A stretch of 64,000 bases of DNA, taken from Desulfosporosinus acidiphilus SJ4 (GTDB lineage: Bacteria > Bacillota > Desulfitobacteriia > Desulfitobacteriales > Desulfitobacteriaceae). This document shows positions 27,421 to 35,502 of this stretch, piece after piece (position 1 is the stretch's first letter; each line of letters starts with the position of its first letter). The stretch is taken from positions 248,001 to 312,000 of the forward strand of contig NC_018068.1 in the NCBI RefSeq assembly GCF_000255115.2. Direction: 5' to 3'. Position numbers and translations under genes: made by a program. The notes under the pieces were generated by a model. That model had not been told where the DNA came from. It ran no database searches and worked only from the letters and a program-made list of their open reading frames with translations.

Positions 27421-28122
27421 ATGAAGAAAAAGATTTTAATCATTGAAGATGATTTAAGCATTGCGGAATTACAAAAGGACTATCTTGAAGTTGCCGACTT
27501 CGATGTTATGGTATGTGGGAATGGCTCAGCGGGCTTAAGCCTCCTTCAGGAAGAGGAGATAGATCTGCTGATCTTGGATATCATGCTGCCAGGAATGGAT
27601 GGATTAGAAATCCTCAAGGTCATGAAAGAGAATAAAGCTATTCCTGTTCTTTTAGTTTCTGCCAAAAAAGAAGAAATTGATAAGATTAAAGGGTTCAGCC
27701 TGGGCGCCGATGATTATATCACCAAACCTTTTAGTCCCGGCGAATTAGTCGCCAGAGTTAAAGCTCATCTGGAGAATTATGAACGGCTGAAACTTAGGTT
27801 CCGGGAAACCATAACTAAAGGAAATACGCTGACGATTCGCGGACTGGAAATAGACAAGGAATCTCACAGAGTTTTTGTGCTCGGGCAGGAGGTAAGCTTG
27901 GCTCAGAAGGAGTTTAGTTTACTTTTATATCTAGCCCAAAATCCTAATCATGTGTTCGGACGGGAAGAGTTATTTGAACGTGTTTGGGGACTAGAAGCCA
28001 TGGGAGATTCATCAACAGTAACAGTCCATATTGCAAGAGTGAGGGAGAAAATCGAAAGTGATCCTTCGAATCCCCAATACATCGAAACCGTTTGGGGCGC
28101 CGGCTATCGCTTCCGAGTTTAA
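27421..28122 (+). CDS. OmpR-family response regulator
   Basis: This is the partner of the sensor kinase just upstream. The receiver domain has the acidic pocket (IIEDD), the phosphorylated aspartate about D53 (LILDIMLPGMDG), the conserved VSAKKE threonine/serine region and KPF. A winged-helix output domain follows (about residues 130-230, with GREELFERVWG and YIETVWGAGYRF). It probably regulates the ABC exporter and secreted protein upstream. Confidence 0.95.
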   Translation: MKKKILIIEDDLSIAELQKDYLEVADFDVMVCGNGSAGLSLLQEEEIDLLILDIMLPGMDGLEILKVMKENKAIPVLLVSAKKEEIDKIKGFSLGADDYITKPFSPGELVARVKAHLENYERLKLRFRETITKGNTLTIRGLEIDKESHRVFVLGQEVSLAQKEFSLLLYLAQNPNHVFGREELFERVWGLEAMGDSSTVTVHIARVREKIESDPSNPQYIETVWGAGYRFRV

Positions 28123-28202
28123 GTGAACATTGGGGACGGTCCTTTTGACACTCGATCATAAATTGTTGGCAAAATGAACATTAGGGACCGTCCCTTTGAC
28201 AC
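28123..28202 (+). repeat. Two direct copies of a GGGACGGTCC-type repeat
   Basis: Two 29-nt near-identical units (28123-28151 and 28174-28202) share GAACATT-GGGAC-GTCC and TTTGACAC. Each contains a GGGAC/GTCCC dyad. Such units resemble REP sequences found with Y1 (RAYT) transposases, but none is nearby. Confidence 0.6.
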
Positions 28203-28274
28203 ATTCCTTTGATACACTAAATAAAAAGCTTAACTTTGGTTGTGGATTTTCTTCTAAGCAATCGTTGGTCAAGA

Positions 28275-28348
28275 CGATAAGCGGACGAGCTTATCGCCAC
28301 ACTGCGACTCATTACGCAAACTCCTGCTGTGTTGATTGGCCGAGTGTC
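28275..28348. repeat. Dispersed repeat family 3, copy 2
   Basis: The GATAAGC/GCTTATC hairpin with a GGACGA loop is followed by a longer hairpin (CCACACTGCG with TGCTGTGTTG) around ACTCATTACGCAAACTCC. It matches the copies at 19056 and 49663. The rest of the 322-bp gap (28123-28444) holds no gene. Confidence 0.8.
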
Positions 28349-28444
28349 TGTGAAGCCGGTTTTCTTTACATAGTTCTTGAGAATATGTGAATACTATCGA
28401 ACAGGCGAGTGAGCCGAGAAGTCTACGCAGAAAGGTGGTTTCCC

Positions 28445-28912
28445 ATGATCAGCCAAAAAGAACAGATGCTGCTTCAAGACCAAAAAAGCCATGAAGAAAT
28501 GTGTGTTCAAAAATACACCAAATATGCCAATGAGGCTCAAGATCAACAATTAAAACAATTATTTAACGATCATGCCTCTCATGAAAAACAGCATTTCAAC
28601 ACTTTGAATCAAATTCTGAATGGGCAAACGCCGACTATAAGCGGGCAAGGGCAGGGCCAACAAACGGGAGGACAGAATCAAACGGCACAGACAAAGCCTG
28701 CAGGACAATCCGTAAATCAAAATGATGTTGCTTTAACTAAAGATATGCTTGTGACTGAAAAGTACATTTCTGGAACCTATGATACGGTCATTTTTGAATG
28801 TCAGGATCATAGTGTTCGTCAAGCCCTAAATCATATTCAAAAAGAAGAACAGCAGCATGGTGAGGATCTATTCAATTACCTCAGCAGCAGGGGCGCCTAC
28901 CCTGTTCAGTAA
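28445..28912 (+). CDS. Spore coat protein, CotF-like
   Basis: This ferritin-like helical protein of the CotF family, 155 residues, is probably a spore coat component. Two helical halves contain the paired Glu/His patterns (KSHEEMCVQKY with HASHEKQHF, and VTEKYISGTYDT with KEEQQHGE). They are joined by a Gln/Gly-rich linker (about residues 62-92). The ATG at 28445 follows AAAGGTGG. It is monocistronic with a terminator at 28999. Confidence 0.85.
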   Translation: MISQKEQMLLQDQKSHEEMCVQKYTKYANEAQDQQLKQLFNDHASHEKQHFNTLNQILNGQTPTISGQGQGQQTGGQNQTAQTKPAGQSVNQNDVALTKDMLVTEKYISGTYDTVIFECQDHSVRQALNHIQKEEQQHGEDLFNYLSSRGAYPVQ

Positions 28913-28998
28913 CCTATTTAAGCAGCAAAAATTAAGATATTAAGATATCCGAGACAAATAAAGATTTGTAAAGGGTTTAAATTAAATTGGTGTTCCAC

Positions 28999-29045
28999 AG
29001 CCTTCTGATAGATTGTAATTAAAATAAGCTATCAGAGGGCTTTTT
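28999..29045 (+). terminator. Terminator after the CotF-like gene
   Basis: GCC-TTCTGATAG pairs with CTATCAGA-GGGC and is followed by TTTTT. Confidence 0.85.
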
Positions 29046-29074
29046 AGATTCTGAAAAGTTACGATTGAATGTAT

Positions 29075-29198
29075 TGACATGCCCTGCTCCGGTGAGTTAT
29101 TGACATATGCGCGAAATTGGGTATAATTAGATTAATAAAGAACATATGTCAATAACATGAAAGGAGAAGATTTAGAAGAATGCTATCGGGGCATGTCA
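29075..29198 (+). promoter_or_regulatory. Nested-palindrome promoter of the DUF134/MinD-ferredoxin cluster
   Basis: A consensus promoter, TTGACA (29100-29105) and TATAAT (29122-29127) with a 16-bp spacer, lies between perfect 12-nt inverted arms TATTGACATATG (29098-29109) and CATATGTCAATA (29143-29154). An outer pair, TGACATGCCC (29075-29084) and GGGCATGTCA (29189-29198), encloses it. The same inner arms surround the promoter at 33913-33960. The leader down to 29339 holds only tiny frames and a CAGGAG/CTCCTG hairpin near 29293. Confidence 0.8.
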
Positions 29199-29339
29199 TA
29201 ATTAAGGAGGCATAGTTTTGTGAAAGTTACTGCTTACCCTGGCAAGGTGATTTCATAACAGGTAAAATAAGATATACAAAACGGAAAGTATCAGGAGGAC
29301 GCTCCTGTTACCTACGTCACAAGCAGAGGAGATCGAATT

Positions 29340-29714
29340 ATGCCAAGACCAAGAAAATGGAGAAAAGTGTGTTGCTTGCCGGAAAGCAACCAATTTGGGC
29401 CGCTGGATGCTCCGATTAATCAAGATCATTTTGTGACTATGACTGTTGATGAGTACGAAACAATACGACTAATTGATTTGGAAGGGTTTACTCAGGAAGA
29501 GTCAGCCGACCAAATGAAAATTGCACGTACAACGGTACAGCGTATTTATAATGATGCGCGAAGAAAGCTTGCAGAGTCTTTAGTCAGAGGTAAAATGTTA
29601 AGGATTGAAGGCGGAGACTATAAGCTTTGTGATGGACTTGAGCCTTACTGCGGCTGTGGCGGTTGTCAAAGACATCGATGTGAGAAGAATTGCCAGGAAA
29701 CTAATAGAAACTAG
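29340..29714 (+). CDS. DUF134-family DNA-binding protein
   Basis: This is a probable regulator of the DUF134 family, 124 residues. It has the usual start ([11 protein letters not shown]), the family core [15 protein letters not shown] and a helix-turn-helix ([27 protein letters not shown]). The tail is cysteine-rich ([15 protein letters not shown], about residues 102-118) and could bind an Fe-S cluster or metal. It is the first gene before a NifX-like protein and two MinD-ferredoxin ATPases, a common neighbourhood for this family. It may act on the nested palindrome upstream. A GAGGAGA site precedes the ATG. Confidence 0.88.
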   Translation: MPRPRKWRKVCCLPESNQFGPLDAPINQDHFVTMTVDEYETIRLIDLEGFTQEESADQMKIARTTVQRIYNDARRKLAESLVRGKMLRIEGGDYKLCDGLEPYCGCGGCQRHRCEKNCQETNRN

Positions 29715-29766
29715 ATAGAAACTAGATAGAAACTAGATAGAAACTAATAGAGGCTGATAGAAGCTA
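29700..29766 (+). repeat. Short tandem repeat, 11-nt unit
   Basis: The unit CTAGATAGAAA occurs three times perfectly and continues as decayed copies (CTAATAGAAA, CTAATAGAGG, CTGATAGAAG) at both ends. It begins at the DUF134 stop codon. It may vary in copy number between strains. Confidence 0.85.
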
Positions 29767-29904
29767 AAGATTTCTCTAAAACATGATAAACTACAAATTA
29801 CTCTTAATGATTCTTAGTCCTAACGACCTTAAGTGTCAGTAGTTTTACATGTATTCTATAATTATTATCTATTAACAGACATTTTAAACTAGGGAGGATT
29901 CATA

Positions 29905-30273
29905 ATGAAAATTGCAATTCCAGTCAATGACAAGTCTATGGAGGCAGGTGTGTGCGACAATTTTGGCAGGACACCCTATTATCTCATTTATGATACTGAG
30001 TCAAAGGAAAGTGCATTTATCGATAATAGTGCTATCGCAAGTCAAGGAGGTGCGGGCATTAAGGCTGCCCAAATTATTGTCGATAACAAGGTAGATGCCT
30101 TGCTTACACCAAGATGCGGTGAAAACGCGGCCGAAATTATTAAAGCAGCTAATATCAAACTCCTTAAAACGATTAACGACTCAATTAAAGACAATCTCAA
30201 TGCTCTAAATGACGGAAAGCTGGCTGTATTGGCAGAAATTCATGCCGGATTTCATGGCCAGGGAGGACACTAA
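29905..30273 (+). CDS. NifX/NifB-like dinitrogenase iron-molybdenum cofactor-binding domain protein
   Basis: This 122-residue protein has the Nitro_FeMo-Co fold (start MKIAIPVND, then VCDNFGRTPYYLIYD, GGAGIKAAQIIVDNKVDALLTPRCGENA). Outside nitrogenase systems, such proteins are found with MinD-type Fe-S ATPases and are thought to carry or help insert metal clusters. It ends 1 bp before the first ATPase gene, so they are cotranslated. AGGGAGG precedes the ATG. Confidence 0.9.
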   Translation: MKIAIPVNDKSMEAGVCDNFGRTPYYLIYDTESKESAFIDNSAIASQGGAGIKAAQIIVDNKVDALLTPRCGENAAEIIKAANIKLLKTINDSIKDNLNALNDGKLAVLAEIHAGFHGQGGH

Positions 30274-30274
30274 A

Positions 30275-31132
30275 ATGAAGGCAGCTGTGCTCAGCGGTAA
30301 GGGCGGCACAGGTAAAACGCTGGTATCCGTAAATTTGGCAGCTTCGGCAATGGATTCCGTTTATATTGATTGTGATGTAGAAGAGCCCAATGGGCATCTT
30401 TTTTTTAAGCCCCAAGAGATTAGAACTGAAAAAATTACAATTAAAATCCCTATTGTTGATCAGAAGCTTTGTGACGGTTGTCGTCGATGTATAGATTTTT
30501 GTAGGTTCAATGCTTTAGCCTATATCAAGAATCAATTGCTTATTTTCGATGAGGTTTGTCATTCTTGCGGGGGATGCGTACTGTTTTGCCCTGAGAAAGC
30601 GTTATCCGAGAAGGAAAGCGTTATTGGTGAGGTTCAAAGAGGCCTATCCGAAAATGTTAAAGTTATTACAGGAATATTAGAAACCGGGAAAGAATCAGGT
30701 ATCCCGATTATAAAAGTGCTGTTAAAGGATATTTGTAGTGATCAGAAATTTACAGTGATTGATTGTCCCCCTGGAAGTGCCTGTACAGTTATGGAAAGCA
30801 TCAAAGATGCAGACTATTGTTTGTTGGTGGCAGAACCAACGTTGTTTGGAGTCCATAATCTCAATATGGTTTATGAACTGGTAAAGTTATTTAATAAACC
30901 TCATGGTGTTGTTCTGAACAAGTGTCAGGAAGGAGCTAATCCGGCAGAAGAATTCTGCTTGGAAAGAGGCATTGATATTATAGGAAGGATACCCTTTGAA
31001 AACGAATTGGGAACCCTAAATGCCGAAGGGTTGATTTTAGTCAGAGAGAAAGAAAAGTATCGGCAAATGTTCTCTTCCCTGCTTCAAAATGTGGCTAAGG
31101 GGGTACAACATGAAGCAATTACTAATTCTTAG
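30275..31132 (+). CDS. MinD-superfamily P-loop ATPase with inserted ferredoxin domain (first copy)
   Basis: This is a cytoplasmic ATPase of 285 residues. The deviant Walker A SGKGGTGKT (residues about 7-15) is followed by an inserted pair of [4Fe-4S] motifs (CDGCRRCIDFC and CHSCGGCVLFCP, about 65-110). The Walker A' / switch region FTVIDCPPGSAC comes later. Such proteins are linked with Fe-S cluster handling, but their reaction is not known. The ATG at 30275 follows GGGAGG. It is followed by a paralogue that overlaps it by 23 bp, suggesting a heterodimer. Confidence 0.9.
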   Translation: MKAAVLSGKGGTGKTLVSVNLAASAMDSVYIDCDVEEPNGHLFFKPQEIRTEKITIKIPIVDQKLCDGCRRCIDFCRFNALAYIKNQLLIFDEVCHSCGGCVLFCPEKALSEKESVIGEVQRGLSENVKVITGILETGKESGIPIIKVLLKDICSDQKFTVIDCPPGSACTVMESIKDADYCLLVAEPTLFGVHNLNMVYELVKLFNKPHGVVLNKCQEGANPAEEFCLERGIDIIGRIPFENELGTLNAEGLILVREKEKYRQMFSSLLQNVAKGVQHEAITNS

Positions 31133-31964
31133 CGGCAAAGGCGGCACCGGTAAAACAACAGTTGCCAGTGCTTTTATAAAGTTAGCCGAAGCCAAGGCTT
31201 TTGCTGATTGTGACGTGGATGCCCCCAACTTGCACTTGATTTTAAATCAGTCATCAGAACCCAGACGAGGTAACTTTTATGGGATGTCCAAGGCAGTGAT
31301 TGATCCGGAATTATGTGTGCAATGTGATTTGTGCCGACAACATTGCCGCTTCGAGGCAATTCAGGAGCGTATTCCTTATATCGTTGACACGTTAGCCTGT
31401 GAAGGCTGCGGTGTTTGTGAGACTATCTGCCCTGAAAAAGCCATATCTTTTCAGCCTGCCGTCGCAGGAGAACTTATGCTCTACACCGATAAAAAAGTAT
31501 TTTCCACGGCTCAGCTTAAAATGGGAAGCGGTAACTCTGGGATGTTGGTCACTGAGGTTAAAAGAAATATGAAGTATGCGGCTGTCAATGCTGATCTGGC
31601 TATCATCGACGGTTCGCCGGGGATCGGATGTCCGGTAATTGCTTCACTGAGCGGTGTTGATATGGTACTGATCGTAGCGGAACCCTCTATCTCAGGTATT
31701 AGCGATCTGGAAAGAATTATTAAGACTTCTGAGCAATTTCAAACGAGGGTCGTTATTTGTATTAATAAATATGACATAAGCCCCGCCAATACAGAAAGAA
31801 TAGAGTCCTACTGTCAAAGAAATAAACTTCCTGTTACCGGAAAAATACCCTTTGATCCAGACGCTGTTAAAGCAATCAATAGAGGGCAGAGCATTATTGA
31901 GCTGGATTGTGCTTCAGGGCGTGCTGTGAGAGAGGTTTTTACTCAGACAATGAACTTGCTGTAA
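31110..31964 (+). CDS. MinD-superfamily P-loop ATPase with inserted ferredoxin domain (second copy)
   Basis: This is a paralogue of the preceding ATPase, 284 residues. It has the Walker A SGKGGTGKTT, the ferredoxin insert (CVQCDLCRQHC and CEGCGVCETICP) and the LAIIDGSPGIGCPV switch. It starts inside the end of the previous gene, with AAGGGGG before the ATG at 31110. The cluster ends at a strong terminator at 32058. Function is inferred only at the level of nucleotide-driven Fe-S or metal cofactor handling. Confidence 0.9.
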   Translation: MKQLLILSGKGGTGKTTVASAFIKLAEAKAFADCDVDAPNLHLILNQSSEPRRGNFYGMSKAVIDPELCVQCDLCRQHCRFEAIQERIPYIVDTLACEGCGVCETICPEKAISFQPAVAGELMLYTDKKVFSTAQLKMGSGNSGMLVTEVKRNMKYAAVNADLAIIDGSPGIGCPVIASLSGVDMVLIVAEPSISGISDLERIIKTSEQFQTRVVICINKYDISPANTERIESYCQRNKLPVTGKIPFDPDAVKAINRGQSIIELDCASGRAVREVFTQTMNLL

Positions 31965-32057
31965 ACGGAGATCATAAAATATTGTCGGCGCATTATTTAA
32001 CATGCAACGCAAAGAAATAATGGAGCATCATGTAATTTGCAGCCAGAAAACTACATA

Positions 32058-32096
32058 AAAAGCCTTCTGGATATAAAAACCTGCTCCAGAAGGCTT
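32058..32096. terminator. Terminator between converging operons
   Basis: AAAGCCTTCTGGA and TCCAGAAGGCTTT form a 13-bp perfect stem, A-rich on one side and with short T on the other. It serves the ATPase operon and the HdrD-like gene. Confidence 0.8.
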
Positions 32097-32129
32097 TGAA
32101 TTAACTGACCGGTGATGATCGACAAACTA

Positions 32130-33743
32130 CTATTCTAAAAACTCCATAAACGGTTTTTTCATACTTACTAGAGCATTGACCATAAGTTCCACTAAACCAC
32201 CATATTGAACATTAAACTTCTCTGTGGCTTCGTAGAATTCCAGAATATCTCGAATGGCTCCTTTACAGTTAGAACAAGGAGCACAAACATATTTGGGAAT
32301 AGAGGGGTTTTCTATGGTGTCCTGAAAGGCTCCAAGGATCTGATTAAACTTCTTGCGGGAACTGACTTTATTTCTCCATTCACTAAAGTTGACGGAATTT
32401 GTGATAGCAAACCCGCTGCCCCCGCCACAACAATAATTGTCCACCCCGTGAGGTGTCATTTCTCTAAACAGAGGGCTTATTTCCCTCAAGACATTGCGCT
32501 GTGGTTCAACGATTCCCATGCCGCGTACATAATTACAGGGATCGTGAAGAGTTACTGGAAAATTATTTCTTTGAGGGATTAGCTTTAGACGTTTGTCTTT
32601 AACCATTTCCCAAAGCAAAGGCAGGCAGCTTTCAACCGGAATTTTGTTATCACCATAAGTCATGCGATCGCCCACAATCATTGAAGCTTTATGGGCATGG
32701 CCGCATTCTCCCATAACAATTCGCTTGACTCCTAGCCCTTTAGCAACGTTCATTTGCATTAAAGCGATCTTCTTGGCTTGAAAATCATCATACCAAATGC
32801 CATAGTTTACATTGTCATAGCCTGCTATTTCACTGCTCAGTGTCCAGTCTAACCCGGCTTCTTCGAAAAGAATGGCAAAAGCAATAGGGTTTTCGGGCCA
32901 AGCCATAAATTCGCCGGCATTATGGATGAGCAGAATATCGGCACCTTTTTTGTCAATTGGGAATTTGATTTTTAAACCATATTTTTCTTCGATGTCCTCT
33001 TCAAGAAATTCGATGGTATCCAGAAAAGCAGGTTTGGTAATTCCTGTGGATGAACCTGTATTGAGCTGCAAAACAGTACCTTTTGTATGGAGAGGAAGGG
33101 GGGCAATACCCATTTCCTGGCTGAAGATCTTACGTATCTCTTTGGTAAGAATAGCATTATCTAATCCCAAAGGACAGGTTTGAGCACAACGGCGGCAAAG
33201 ATTACAGCGATAAGCTAATTCTCCGAGCCGGGCAATAGTTTCCCAGTTCACCTCAATATCTGCGCCGACAAAACTGCCTAACAGCTTCCCGCTTTTGGTA
33301 AAATACTTCTTGACGATTTTCCGCAGAACCTCAGACCGGAAAATTGGCCGGTATAGTTCATTTTTCCCCGATGCTTCATAGATATGGCAGGCGGAAGAAC
33401 AGGTATCACACTTGGCACAATATTCGAAGGACAATAAGAATGGCTGAAGTGCTCCATTATTGGCATCTGAAAAACTTTTTTCTAAGCCGCTGAGGAACAT
33501 CTGAACGAATTTGTCCTCTTCTTCTTTAGTTTTCGGACGAGTTAAAGTATCAATACCTACATAGCCATCCAAAGAAGTGCAGAATTTTTCTCTCCAGGCA
33601 GGTTTAGGGTCTGTTAAAGGAGGTTCCATTCCCGCTTTATCATAGGGCGGCAGTAAAGGCATGAGCTCTCTGTTTTTAACTCTAACCAGCTGTTCATCCG
33701 GTTTTCCCAGATCCTTCGGGCGTAACTCTTTGTGATCTATCAT
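32130..33743 (-). CDS. HdrD-like Fe-S oxidoreductase with two CCG domains
   Basis: This soluble 537-residue electron-transfer protein resembles HdrD/DsrK. A ferredoxin-like region has two [4Fe-4S] motifs (CAKCDTCSSAC and CNLCRRCAQTCP, about residues 105-190). Two cysteine-rich (CCG) domains follow; the second is complete (HDPCNYVRG, DNYCCGGGSG, CAPCSNCK) and the first is degenerate (GECGHAH). In HdrD and DsrK the CCG domains hold the catalytic noncubane cluster. No membrane partner lies next to it, so its donor and acceptor are unknown. The ATG at 33743 follows GAGGAGAG. Its promoter shares the palindromic design seen before the DUF134 cluster. Confidence 0.85.
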   Translation of the reverse strand: MIDHKELRPKDLGKPDEQLVRVKNRELMPLLPPYDKAGMEPPLTDPKPAWREKFCTSLDGYVGIDTLTRPKTKEEEDKFVQMFLSGLEKSFSDANNGALQPFLLSFEYCAKCDTCSSACHIYEASGKNELYRPIFRSEVLRKIVKKYFTKSGKLLGSFVGADIEVNWETIARLGELAYRCNLCRRCAQTCPLGLDNAILTKEIRKIFSQEMGIAPLPLHTKGTVLQLNTGSSTGITKPAFLDTIEFLEEDIEEKYGLKIKFPIDKKGADILLIHNAGEFMAWPENPIAFAILFEEAGLDWTLSSEIAGYDNVNYGIWYDDFQAKKIALMQMNVAKGLGVKRIVMGECGHAHKASMIVGDRMTYGDNKIPVESCLPLLWEMVKDKRLKLIPQRNNFPVTLHDPCNYVRGMGIVEPQRNVLREISPLFREMTPHGVDNYCCGGGSGFAITNSVNFSEWRNKVSSRKKFNQILGAFQDTIENPSIPKYVCAPCSNCKGAIRDILEFYEATEKFNVQYGGLVELMVNALVSMKKPFMEFLE

Positions 33744-33912
33744 ACTCAACTCTCCTCTTCCACAAAGTAAACATCCCAAATAGTCTTATCTGAATGCTCA
33801 CTGCTGTCTTTTAAAAAAAGAGAAAAGAACTATGTATCATGTATCTGAATTGTGAAAGAATTAATAAATATACAAGGCAACTATAAAACCTAGAATCGTC
33901 CCTTTTATTTTA

Positions 33913-33960
33913 GACATATGTTTTTTAGCCTTATTATACTATATATTGAACATATGTCAA
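33913..33960 (-). promoter_or_regulatory. Palindromic promoter of the HdrD-like gene
   Basis: On the minus strand TTGACA (complement of 33955-33960) and TATAAT (complement of 33933-33938) have a 16-bp spacer. The -35 is part of TTGACATATG, and the matching arm GACATATG (plus strand 33913-33920) lies past the -10. The arrangement copies that at 29098-29154. The remainder of 33744-34046 shows no gene. Confidence 0.8.
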
Positions 33961-34046
33961 TTAGTCTCTCCTTCTCTTTTACTCCACTCTTCATAGTCAA
34001 CTTTTTTATCTTGTCTAACACTATTAGTAATGACTAGCCCATTAAA

Positions 34047-34084
34047 GGAGAGTCCCCAGAATAATCAACTCTAGGGATTCTCCC
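34047..34084 (-). terminator. Terminator of the DUF3231 gene
   Basis: GGAGA-TCCC and GGGA-TCTCC arms are separated by a loop of about 17 nt and lie right after the stop codon. The T run is short (TTTAAT). Confidence 0.6.
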
Positions 34085-35143
34085 TTAATGGGTTAAGTAA
34101 CGATGATCAACTGTTTCGGGTATTTTTTCCAGCCAGCCGTTTTTAATTAATAAATCTGCTCCATCCTTAGCCATTCCGAGGATGTCAGCCATTAGTTTGA
34201 TATAAGTGGTAACAACATCTTTTCTCATGATTCTCGATAAACCTGTACCGTAAGCTGTAAGAATATAAGAAATGGTACTTGTCATATGAAACAACATTAA
34301 ACGGTCGCTGAATGGAGGTTTTTGGGAGTCAGTAATCCGATAGTCTATTATTTCCGGCCCGGGTATGCCATCTTTCTCTAGGATTGAACGGAGCACATGA
34401 ATATGTTTTTCAGCGAGTTTTGCACCGGCATTAAAGAATTTTCGGATTTCGTCCGAGGTTACGACTTGGGCAAAACCTAATTTTAAGGCTTTAATTAGTA
34501 CTTTGAATTCTAAGATTGCTAAGATATTGCTAATTTCTAAGGCATTTAGGGTTCTGCCGTTACCAAAAACAGACCCAAAATAGTCCTTATCATGAATGAA
34601 ATCCACTTTTTTAGGGACAGCTATAGGGGGTGTCTTAGGATAAACTCCTTTTGCTAAAAGAACATCATCTGCTTTTCGAATGATATCTCTTGAACCATCA
34701 ATAAATTCGTAGAATAGTTGTCGAATATCAGATCGTGTTGATTCGGTATAAGCCAAATAGTGATTTTGAAAAATATATTTGGTCATAATTCTTGTGTACA
34801 ATATCCAAAATGTTTCATCAAACAATTTTGGTGCAGGTGATATATCTTTTTCGCCAAATGCCGCTGGTATAGGATGTTGTATTGATTTGAATATGTTTTC
34901 AATCGATGTGATATTTTTACTGGATAGATCTAAAGCGGATTGAATTACATTATGGTAATCGGAATCCTTTGTCATCTCAACAATATGTTTTTGAAAGCAA
35001 CAGGCCATACTTTCAGCCATATAAGTTGACCAAAGATGATTAATTTCGGCAACAGTAGGTGGGATATCAACTATGTTATGTTGAATGGCTTCAATGGGAA
35101 CCTGTCCTGAAATAGTAGAACTTGAGTGTTCTAAAATGCTCAT
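34085..35143 (-). CDS. DUF3231-family protein (two repeats)
   Basis: This 352-residue helical protein is built from two related halves (about residues 15-175 and 190-345), each a DUF3231 ferritin-like four-helix unit. The halves share the patterns AEINHLWSTYMAES.../LEISNILAILEFKVL and the internal I..I...L.K.G..P segments. Members occur mostly in spore-forming Firmicutes and are sometimes linked with the spore coat; the function is unknown. GAGAGGGAG lies before the ATG. It is monocistronic. Confidence 0.82.
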   Translation of the reverse strand: MSILEHSSSTISGQVPIEAIQHNIVDIPPTVAEINHLWSTYMAESMACCFQKHIVEMTKDSDYHNVIQSALDLSSKNITSIENIFKSIQHPIPAAFGEKDISPAPKLFDETFWILYTRIMTKYIFQNHYLAYTESTRSDIRQLFYEFIDGSRDIIRKADDVLLAKGVYPKTPPIAVPKKVDFIHDKDYFGSVFGNGRTLNALEISNILAILEFKVLIKALKLGFAQVVTSDEIRKFFNAGAKLAEKHIHVLRSILEKDGIPGPEIIDYRITDSQKPPFSDRLMLFHMTSTISYILTAYGTGLSRIMRKDVVTTYIKLMADILGMAKDGADLLIKNGWLEKIPETVDHRYLTH

Positions 35144-35301
35144 TGATTCTCCCTCTCAATAAATAGTATTTGTCCTCATAGTTAGTATGTAAAAAAGTAG
35201 ATTTAATATGCTGTAAACGGCAATTATTAATTCATAATAAATGAAGTGATCTAATGATGAATTCAATTGAATCATATCGAATTTCATTAAAGAACGACGG
35301 C

Positions 35302-35329
35302 TTGACAAATGAGTGAATCTTATTATAAT
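35302..35329 (+). promoter_or_regulatory. Promoter of the pab operon
   Basis: TTGACA (35302-35307) and TATAAT (35324-35329) with a 16-bp spacer. The 173-nt leader before pabA contains a terminator-like hairpin. Confidence 0.8.
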
Positions 35330-35376
35330 TAAGTCAACTTAATAAAAAGGTGTGCCCAATGAAAATTGGAAGACTG

Positions 35377-35424
35377 CCGAAAACATTCAACAAATTTCCG
35401 TCTGTTGGTGTTTTCGGTTTTTTT
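35377..35424 (+). terminator. Leader terminator/attenuator before pabA
   Basis: CCGAAAAC pairs with GTTTTCGG across a 25-nt loop and is followed by seven T. It lies between the promoter and pabA, so it should reduce or control transcription of the operon. The controlling signal is not apparent. Confidence 0.65.
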
Positions 35425-35502
35425 ATTCTATCGGAAAGGTCACTTTCGGTTGTATACGTTTTATTTTCTCAATTTCCGGATGGCTAAAGGAAGGGGAAGA
35501 AG

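Noticed and set aside
29157-29255. Tiny frames of 14 and 12 codons in the DUF134 leader
   Set aside because: The first has no ribosome binding site. The second has one but is too short to judge without conservation data.
29700-29766. CRISPR-like array
   Set aside because: The units are 11 nt with no spacers, and no cas genes are present. It is a simple tandem repeat.
33945-33960. FNR box in TTGAACATATGTCAA
   Set aside because: The half-sites are seven bases apart, not the six of TTGAT-N4-ATCAA, and the other arms do not fit. The long-spaced inverted repeat explains the site better.
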